A model generated the notes under the pieces. The model had not been told where the DNA came from. It worked only from the letters and a program-made list of their open reading frames with translations, and did not search any database. The position numbers and the translations under genes were made by a program. This document shows positions 22,020 to 26,554 of a stretch of 26,554 nt of DNA, piece by piece. This stretch comes from a virus, in IMG/VR virus record IMGVR_UViG_3300042452_001130, positions 1 through 26,554 of that record; one strand, written 5' to 3'. Position 1 is the stretch's first letter; each line of letters opens with the position of its first letter.

Positions 22020-23680
22020 GCTGCCACCCTGCCGTTATTGATGGCACTCATAATGGCCTGCCGATTAAACTGCAGGGTCATCATGGCAGACGCCTTGTAG
22101 CGTGTCAGGCTGTAGTCATGACGATACGCTGGCGGCAGGTACTGAAGCTGACGCTCGGTTGCTGGCTGATGTAGCCAACTACGTGTTTTGTGTGCCGTGC
22201 TCTCGTTTTCATACAGATTCAGCCAGTCATCAGCGGTGGCAAAGCACACCAGTCGTTCCCCTGATGCCAGCAAGCGCGGTTTTTCCTTATTTTTTGCACC
22301 AACGGCATGCCAATCACCGTCTTTCAAGAACACACCCGCCCAGGCGTTGAATCCAGCAGCAACAAACTGGCGGTCATGATTATCCAAGCCACACCAAAGA
22401 AAATTGGAACGCCCCAGCAGGTCAATTTCCGTCATGACAAAGTCGGCGGAAGCCGCTGGTTTGCTACCCGTAGCACTCTCCCAGACGTATCCGCACAAAG
22501 GACACTCCCGCACGGCAATCGGCACACTGGCCTCACATTCTGGGCATTCCTTAATAGGCGCATCGCCCTCCATTACCTGATCTTCAAGGCTGGCTTCCTG
22601 TTCAAGAGAGCCGTGAATCAACGATGATGTGCCAAAATCGAGAACGATACAGTCGCGTTTAACGATATCTGGATGCTCGATGGGATCAACGGTACGCAAG
22701 CCACGTCCCACCATCTGAATCATGGTGGACTTGAAGGAGCTTGGTCTGAGTAGAATTACACAGCTGGTGGGTGGATAGTCCCAGCCCTCCGTTAACACCG
22801 CGACATTGACAATCACCTGGGCATGGCCGTGGGTGAACAGACCAATGGTGTCAGCACGTTCATGTTCTGACATGCCGCCGTGCACACAGACGGCATTCAC
22901 CCCAGCCGCATTAAAGCTGCTTGCAACATCAAAGGCGTGCTGAACGGTCGAGCAAAACACCACGGTTTTGCGGTCACCGGCTTTTTCCTTCCAATGTGCC
23001 ACCACGGCCTCGTTAATCGGCGAGGTGTTCATGATGGCGGCAACCTCGTTCATATCAAAATCGAGGGCGGTTTTACGCACCTTGCCCAACTGGTCGTTGA
23101 CACCGACATCCATAACGAAAGTGCGGGGTGGCACCAGATGGCCAGACGCAATCAGTTCCTTGACGGTAATCTGATCCGCCACGTTGGAAAAAATGGGGCG
23201 CAATCCCTTTTTGTCGCCCCGGTTTGGGGTGGCGGTCATGCCGAGGAGACGCAGATGCGGATTTAGTTCTTTGGCACGCTCAATAACGGGCACATAGCTG
23301 TCCGCTCTGGCATGGTGCGCTTCATCGATAACCAGCATGTCCAGCGGCGGCATGGCATCAAGATTGCGTTCACGGCACAGAGTCTGTACCATCGCAAAGG
23401 TGACGTTTCCTGCCCATGACTTGATCGTGGCATTAAAAACGGCGGTGGAAATGCCCGGGTTGACGCGCTGGAATTTACTTTCGTTTTGTTCGGTCAGTTC
23501 ATCCCGATGTGCCAGAACACAGGCAGTAACAGGCTTTTTCCGATATATCTCACCAATGATGGCGGACAACATAATGGTTTTGCCCGCACCGGTTGGTGCT
23601 ACCGCTAGGGTATTACCGTGTTCTTCAAGGGCGGCGACCGATTTTTGAACAAGCTCTTTTTGTCTTGGTCTGAGTAACAT
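22016..23680 (-). CDS. SF2 DEAD/DEAH-box helicase with zinc ribbon
   Basis: The 554-residue protein has a full SF2 helicase core: Q-like RPRQKELVQ near residue 5, Walker A APTGAGKT (28-35), DEAH box VIDEAHHA (117-124), motif III MTATP (148-152), and motif VI QMVGRGLR (322-329). A four-cysteine zinc ribbon follows at Cys379/382 and Cys393/396 (CPEC...CPLC). The last 130 residues are a phage-type accessory domain ending in a QLQYLPPAYRHDY segment. It belongs to the RecG/UvsW/SSL2-like group used in phages for branch migration or origin opening. It starts nine bases after the DUF669-like gene's stop with GAGGGGG upstream. Confidence 0.93.
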   Translation of the reverse strand: MLLRPRQKELVQKSVAALEEHGNTLAVAPTGAGKTIMLSAIIGEIYRKKPVTACVLAHRDELTEQNESKFQRVNPGISTAVFNATIKSWAGNVTFAMVQTLCRERNLDAMPPLDMLVIDEAHHARADSYVPVIERAKELNPHLRLLGMTATPNRGDKKGLRPIFSNVADQITVKELIASGHLVPPRTFVMDVGVNDQLGKVRKTALDFDMNEVAAIMNTSPINEAVVAHWKEKAGDRKTVVFCSTVQHAFDVASSFNAAGVNAVCVHGGMSEHERADTIGLFTHGHAQVIVNVAVLTEGWDYPPTSCVILLRPSSFKSTMIQMVGRGLRTVDPIEHPDIVKRDCIVLDFGTSSLIHGSLEQEASLEDQVMEGDAPIKECPECEASVPIAVRECPLCGYVWESATGSKPAASADFVMTEIDLLGRSNFLWCGLDNHDRQFVAAGFNAWAGVFLKDGDWHAVGAKNKEKPRLLASGERLVCFATADDWLNLYENESTAHKTRSWLHQPATERQLQYLPPAYRHDYSLTRYKASAMMTLQFNRQAIMSAINNGRVAA

Positions 23681-23689
23681 ACCGCCCCC

Positions 23690-24259
23690 TCACTGTGCCC
23701 AAGACGGCAGGTTGGTTTTGGGTGCTGCGGCTGTTGGCTGGGCAGGAGAAGTGGCGATGCCGCCCATCAAGCTGGCGTAATCCTTGTGATCAGGTGTTAC
23801 AGCATAATTAATGGCATTCTTGGTTTCACCGTCCCGATTTTTTTCCAGAGAAATTTTGGCTAGGAATTCAATGCCATCGAGATTCGCCAGACTATGGATG
23901 CAGCGGGCTTTTTGAGCCTGTGGAGAGTTGTCTTTGTTACTGATGCCCCGCGCAGAATTCAAAATGCCCTTGATCATGGAGCGTCCCATGTTCGCCCAAT
24001 TGGGGCCTGATGGGCTGTACAGACCAATATTCGTCCAGATTTTACGGCGGGCGTACTGTCCCTCCAGCACAACGAATTCACAGGAAAGGTAAACCGTTCC
24101 CTTCTGGGTATTGTGCGTGGCCATGCCATCTGTCCAGCCTTGGGCTGGGTCGTTATAGCCACCAGGCTTGATGGTTAGGCGTACCTTGGCCAACGTGCCA
24201 GAGGGGATGGGGGTAAATTCCTGCTGGGTGTCAGCGGCGTTAAAGTCGTTCCAGCTCAT
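23690..24259 (-). CDS. DUF669-like probable single-stranded DNA-binding protein
   Basis: The 189-residue protein starts MSWNDFNAADTQQEFTPIPS. It has GTLAKVRLTIKPGGY, then VYLSCEFVVLEGQYARRKIW and TNIGLYSPSG, the beta-barrel-like core seen in DUF669 phage proteins: a strand, an E-x-x-V-L-E-G-x-Y-x-x-R-K turn and an aromatic strand. The C-terminal 40 residues are low-complexity Ala/Pro/Thr ending in the hydrophobic LPSWAQ, reminiscent of SSB tail tips but not acidic. The neighbours (Sak4-like ATPase, helicase, exonuclease) fit an SSB role. Assignment is from remembered features and context. The start overlaps the upstream stop (ATGA) and follows GGAGAAAGC. Confidence 0.75.
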   Translation of the reverse strand: MSWNDFNAADTQQEFTPIPSGTLAKVRLTIKPGGYNDPAQGWTDGMATHNTQKGTVYLSCEFVVLEGQYARRKIWTNIGLYSPSGPNWANMGRSMIKGILNSARGISNKDNSPQAQKARCIHSLANLDGIEFLAKISLEKNRDGETKNAINYAVTPDHKDYASLMGGIATSPAQPTAAAPKTNLPSWAQ

Positions 24260-25113
24260 GCTTTCTCTCCTTGTTCTTGGGGTGGCAGGGCATAGGTGAG
24301 CTGCGCCGAGCGCGAGGTGGCTGGTCGCTTCAGCTTTTCCATGAGTCTGCCAAGGTGGGGTTCTTCGATTTGTTCAAGTCGTCCGGACCGGTCTTTGGCT
24401 GGGAAACCATATGGGTTCAGAGTGTGGCAGACGAAGGCGCGGAAAGACTTGCCTTCACTGGCTGGAATATCCGCCATGGTGATCACCTGATCGACGATAC
24501 CGGGTAATTCGAGGCCGGTCTTTGACCCTTCAATCTGGGGAACAAAATGCCGCCGGTTAAAATCATCGAGCTTTTCGTCAAGAATGCCTACAAACCAGAT
24601 GTTCTTGCCACGGGTGTGCTGCAGGTGCGTCAGCCAGCCGATCATTTCCTGACCCTGCAAGCCGTAAGCGCCCCGAGTGTCTGGTTTTCCCGTTTTATCA
24701 CTGAAGGCCTGAGGCTGCCCCTTGCACCATTGAAAGCAAAGCCGCCCTGCGACCGTTATTGAGTCGATAAAAACGGTCTCGTAGCGGTCAAGCCCTCGAG
24801 CTTCGCCGTACTTCTGGCACACGGCTTCAAAATGAGCCTGACTGTAGACCTGATCATCGCGTAGCGCCGGGTTCGAGCCACCGATAAACACAGCGAAGTC
24901 TCGGCACTCCTGCCAGGTGCGTGGGCGAATGGTATCACCGCGCCATCCTTCAATGGCCAGATCGCCGGCTTCTAGGTCAAAAAACAGGGTCGTTTCGGCA
25001 GGAAGTGTCCACAAAAGAGAGGTTTTGCCGATCCCGGAACGCCCGAAAATACAACCTTTAATGCCCTTGCTTTCTTTCAGGCGTTCATCGGCGGAGATAA
25101 TTGGCAAACTCAT
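24256..25113 (-). CDS. Sak4-like RecA-fold ATPase (AAA_24 family)
   Basis: The 285-residue protein has Walker A GRSGIGKTS (residues 24-32), then LFFDLEAGDLAIEGW, a family landmark, and Walker B YETVFIDSITVAGR. A later KNIWFVGILDEKLDDFNR sensor-like strand and a HFVPQIEGSKTGLELPGIVD segment follow. These match the phage AAA_24/Sak4 group, single-stranded DNA annealing ATPases with a RecA core that work with a phage SSB. The downstream SSB-like gene supports that. The start overlaps the preceding small gene (ATGA). Confidence 0.9.
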   Translation of the reverse strand: MSLPIISADERLKESKGIKGCIFGRSGIGKTSLLWTLPAETTLFFDLEAGDLAIEGWRGDTIRPRTWQECRDFAVFIGGSNPALRDDQVYSQAHFEAVCQKYGEARGLDRYETVFIDSITVAGRLCFQWCKGQPQAFSDKTGKPDTRGAYGLQGQEMIGWLTHLQHTRGKNIWFVGILDEKLDDFNRRHFVPQIEGSKTGLELPGIVDQVITMADIPASEGKSFRAFVCHTLNPYGFPAKDRSGRLEQIEEPHLGRLMEKLKRPATSRSAQLTYALPPQEQGEKA

Positions 25114-25403
25114 TGCGCACCTGCCTTGCGGGACAGTGCATCAATGATGTTTTCTGAACCCAGCGCGCCATGTTTGCGGGCTTCGTTATAAAGCTCCTTA
25201 ATGGCCATCTCTCTGCGGCGAATGACGCTGCTTTCCTGATCAAGTGCCTGTGCGGCAAACGCCAGATCATCCAGTGTCGCCTCCGACACAGGCTTAGTGG
25301 TTTCCTCAGTAATGGCACCCAGCGCAGGGATGCGAATAAACGCCGGGATATGCTGAGCGTAGAACTGGTCTTTCACCAGCTTTTGCAATGTTGGTTTGAA
25401 CAT
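25110..25403 (-). CDS. Hypothetical protein at the start of the recombination operon (97 aa)
   Basis: I choose ATG 25403-25401, since AGGAGG lies five bases upstream; a GTG one codon earlier is too close to that site. The product starts MFKPTLQKLVKDQFYAQHIP, then AFIRIPALGAITEETTKP and a helical charged part (LDDLAFAAQALDQESSVIRR, REMAIKELYNEARKHGAL). I do not recognise a family. As the first gene after a structured noncoding region and coupled to the Sak4-like gene by ATGA, it may be an accessory of that ATPase, but no function is visible in its sequence. Confidence 0.72.
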   Translation of the reverse strand: MFKPTLQKLVKDQFYAQHIPAFIRIPALGAITEETTKPVSEATLDDLAFAAQALDQESSVIRRREMAIKELYNEARKHGALGSENIIDALSRKAGAQ

Positions 25404-25575
25404 CACGACCTCCTATTGGTTGAGAAAGTGCTCTTTGGTCTTGTCTTTGCCGGCTGCCGGGTTCTGACGCCGCCCAAAGAGCAAGGCGGTCGCGTTATTT
25501 CCTCAATGATTGCTCAATCGAGGTCTTGTATTCCCGCGAGAACCCGGCATGTTTTTCATGCCTTCATAGGGTTAC
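25404..25575 (-). promoter_or_regulatory. Structured noncoding region with interleaved perfect 10-bp inverted repeats
   Basis: Minus-strand RNA from this gap can form several stems. GCCGGGTTCT (25548-25539) pairs with AGAACCCGGC (25465-25456). Inside it are CCTCGATT...GAGG (about 25524-25501) and CCGCC...GGCGG (about 25489-25470). The latter's loop holds TGCTCTTTGG (25483-25474), complementary to CCAAAGAGCA (25438-25429), 14 bases before the AGGAGG of the next gene. A further GGCATG/CATGCC hairpin (25562-25546) shares three bases with the first stem. No convincing protein reading frame with a start was found. Probable cis-acting leader or small RNA. Confidence 0.6.
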
Positions 25576-26163
25576 TTACCGAGACGCTTCAAAAAACGTC
25601 GGTGAGACCGGATTCGGGAGGTAGTCGGTGATGTGCCTTACGGATAAAGCGGCGCGTAGCTCGTGCATCACTCCATACAAGGTGGCACGGGGTGTACCGC
25701 GCAGGCGCGAGATTTCCGTCAGGTTGAATGTGCGTAGGTCAATCAGGAGGAACACCAGACGCGGTGGCATGGTTTCCACCGCTCGTTCCAGATCAATGCG
25801 CAGATCGTGGGCTGCTTGGTCTGGCGAGTCGGTATCTTGTAATTCATCGTCCTCCCCGTCATTATCCGCGAGCCAGGCATCCAGCGATACGATGGTCTCG
25901 CCGTGCCCTCGTTTTTGGCTGCGGGCTGTCTGGATAAGGCTGGCGCATTTATGATTGAGAATGCGGTCGATAAACGTTGACCATTGTGCTTTGCTCGGAT
26001 CAAAATCCTTGATCCGGGCAATAGCATCGAGCATAATCTCTTGCTCAAGGTCTTCAATTTCCATACCGTTGATGGCAGGATGCCTTATCAGGCTGCGGGC
26101 GTGGTATTTGACTTGGGTAACAAGCAGGGTGTTTAGTCCTTCATAACGGTTTAAGCTCTTCAT
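25576..26163 (-). CDS. Sigma-70-like RNA polymerase sigma factor (phage type)
   Basis: I start at ATG 26163-26161 (MKSLNRYEGLNTLLVTQVKY) because the upstream in-frame extension would translate a terminator hairpin. The 195-residue product has a region-2 pattern, SLIRHPAINGMEIEDLEQEI followed by MLDAIARIKDFDPSKAQWST and FIDRILNHKCASLIQTARSQ. After an acidic linker (DNDGEDDELQDTDSPDQ) comes a region-4 helix-turn-helix, MPPRLVFLLIDLRTFNLTEI and SRLRGTPRATLYGVMHELRA. It probably directs polymerase to phage promoters, possibly late ones. The ribosome site is weak (GAAAGACGAAAC). The sigma assignment is good at pattern level; target promoters are unknown. Confidence 0.82.
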   Translation of the reverse strand: MKSLNRYEGLNTLLVTQVKYHARSLIRHPAINGMEIEDLEQEIMLDAIARIKDFDPSKAQWSTFIDRILNHKCASLIQTARSQKRGHGETIVSLDAWLADNDGEDDELQDTDSPDQAAHDLRIDLERAVETMPPRLVFLLIDLRTFNLTEISRLRGTPRATLYGVMHELRAALSVRHITDYLPNPVSPTFFEASR

Positions 26164-26187
26164 AAGTTTCGTCTTTCGATTGATTAA

Positions 26188-26229
26188 CCGCCACGTGGGC
26201 GGGACAACATCGAATGGTGAAAACTCACC
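26188..26229 (-). other. Two small hairpins in the sigma gene leader
   Basis: CCGCC/GGCGG (26188-26192 and 26198-26202) and GGTGA/TCACC (26216-26220 and 26225-26229) form short perfect inverted repeats 25-65 bases before the sigma start. They may be protein- or RNA-level control sites. Nothing else recognisable lies in the leader up to the terminator-like hairpin. Confidence 0.35.
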
Positions 26230-26276
26230 GGAGAGCGGCGGAGTGGGGTCTAAAACCAGACGCAAAAATGCAAAAC

Positions 26277-26298
26277 GCCCCGGCTGGCGGGGCTTTTT
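26277..26298. terminator. Bidirectional terminator-like hairpin
   Basis: GCCCCG-GCTGG-CGGGGC is a six-bp GC stem with a five-base loop, followed on the plus strand by TTTTT. On the minus strand it is followed by TTTTG and ATTTTTG. It sits between the sigma gene leader and the AT-rich region of the DUF262 gene. It could stop transcription across the junction in both directions. Confidence 0.6.
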
Positions 26299-26335
26299 GG
26301 GGTGCAAATTTTTTTGGGATTTTTTTTTAGTTTCT

Positions 26336-26351
26336 CAGTGAAATTTCACTG
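26336..26351. promoter_or_regulatory. Perfect 16-bp palindrome, operator-like
   Basis: CAGTGAAATTTCACTG reads identically on both strands. It follows two long T tracts (7 and 9 bases within 26309-26328) and lies about 50 bases before a TATAAT box, so it could be an operator for the DUF262 gene or for leftward transcription. No T run follows closely enough for a terminator. Confidence 0.5.
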
Positions 26352-26402
26352 GCGATAAAAATCAGCATAAACTCTGGTCGAATTCACCTTCTGCTGTATA
26401 AA

Positions 26403-26408
26403 TATAAT
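26403..26408 (+). promoter_or_regulatory. Candidate -10 box (TATAAT) for the DUF262 gene
   Basis: A perfect TATAAT in an AT-rich stretch lies 36 bases before the ATG. The best -35 candidate, TTCACC at 26383-26388, is only 14 bases away, so the promoter is not complete by consensus and may need an activator. Confidence 0.45.
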
Positions 26409-26443
26409 GGATAAATAAACGAGCACACAGAAGAGCCACGCGA

Positions 26444-26554
26444 ATGAAACTTTTCAGCCTAAATGATATATTTGAGAGACGAGTGCTGAGAATACCTGAC
26501 TATCAGCGTGGTTACGCGTGGCAGGAGCATCAACTTATAGATTTTTGGGAAGAT
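26444..26554 (+). CDS. Partial DUF262 (GmrSD-like) protein, cut by the window end
   Basis: The 37 visible codons read MKLFSLNDIFERRVLRIPDY, then QRGYAWQEHQLIDFWED. The I-P-D-Y/F-Q-R-x-Y-x-W-x-x-x-Q motif is the diagnostic N-terminal signature of DUF262, a ParB/Srx-fold NTP-using domain found in GmrSD type IV restriction and related anti-phage or nucleic-acid proteins. The frame is open to the end. It is on the opposite strand from its neighbours and more AT-rich, so it may be a cargo or host defence gene beside the phage. The ribosome site (GAAGAG) is weak. Confidence 0.85.
   Translation, partial: MKLFSLNDIFERRVLRIPDYQRGYAWQEHQLIDFWED

Noticed and set aside
25404-25575. Short protein-like stretches (FSREYKTSIEQSLRK and NPAAGKDKTKEHFLNQ) in two different minus frames
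   Set aside because: Neither has a start codon with a ribosome site and a stop lies between; could be a decayed small gene, so kept only as an alternative to the structured-RNA reading.

Overview
The window is one continuous block of a lambda-like siphophage or prophage genome in a moderately GC-rich proteobacterium. The families (DUF2460, DUF6441, DUF6511-like, DUF3489, DUF6900, lambda-type portal, GpA terminase, capsid E) point most to an alphaproteobacterial host, but the host is an inference. Nearly everything is on the minus strand, so the biological order runs from high to low coordinates. No integrase, repressor, lysis gene, tRNA, rRNA, insertion sequence or CRISPR array is visible.

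Early region (about 26.2 to 17.7 kb, minus): a small sigma-70-like factor, an intergenic region rich in inverted repeats, then a tightly coupled replication/recombination operon. This holds a small unknown protein, a Sak4-like RecA-fold ATPase, a DUF669-like probable ssDNA-binding protein, an SF2 helicase with a zinc ribbon, a DUF6511-like small protein, a Cas4/AddB-type Fe-S nuclease and a Toprim primase-helicase. It is followed by a noncoding stretch with eight CAGTTTG motifs (a candidate replication origin), a RuvC-like resolvase and an unknown possible regulator. A noncoding region with GTCAACC repeats and GTGCAC palindromes separates these from two DNA methyltransferases (C5, then ParB-N6/N4 type).

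Two small plus-strand genes (DUF3489 and DUF6900) sit between the methyltransferases and the late genes. They share a duplicated promoter/leader and end at a terminator buried in the opposing methyltransferase gene.

Late region (14.2 kb to the left edge, minus): the order closely follows phage lambda: small terminase, large terminase GpA, gpW, portal, S49 protease with nested scaffold, decoration protein D, capsid E, FI-position, FII-position, Z-position and U-position proteins, tail tube, G/GT chaperones, tape measure. The G/GT pair is read here as a programmed -1 frameshift on A AAA AAG. After the tape measure the order departs from lambda: a DUF2460 distal-tail protein, a 52-residue protein, a glycine-rich adhesin-like tail protein and a cut-off small accessory gene. 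Most junctions are ATGA or TGATG overlaps, suggesting translational coupling.

Right edge: a bidirectional terminator-like hairpin, homopolymer T tracts, a perfect palindrome and a TATAAT box precede a plus-strand DUF262 gene cut by the window end. The local composition becomes AT-rich, so a module or prophage boundary may lie near 26.3 kb.
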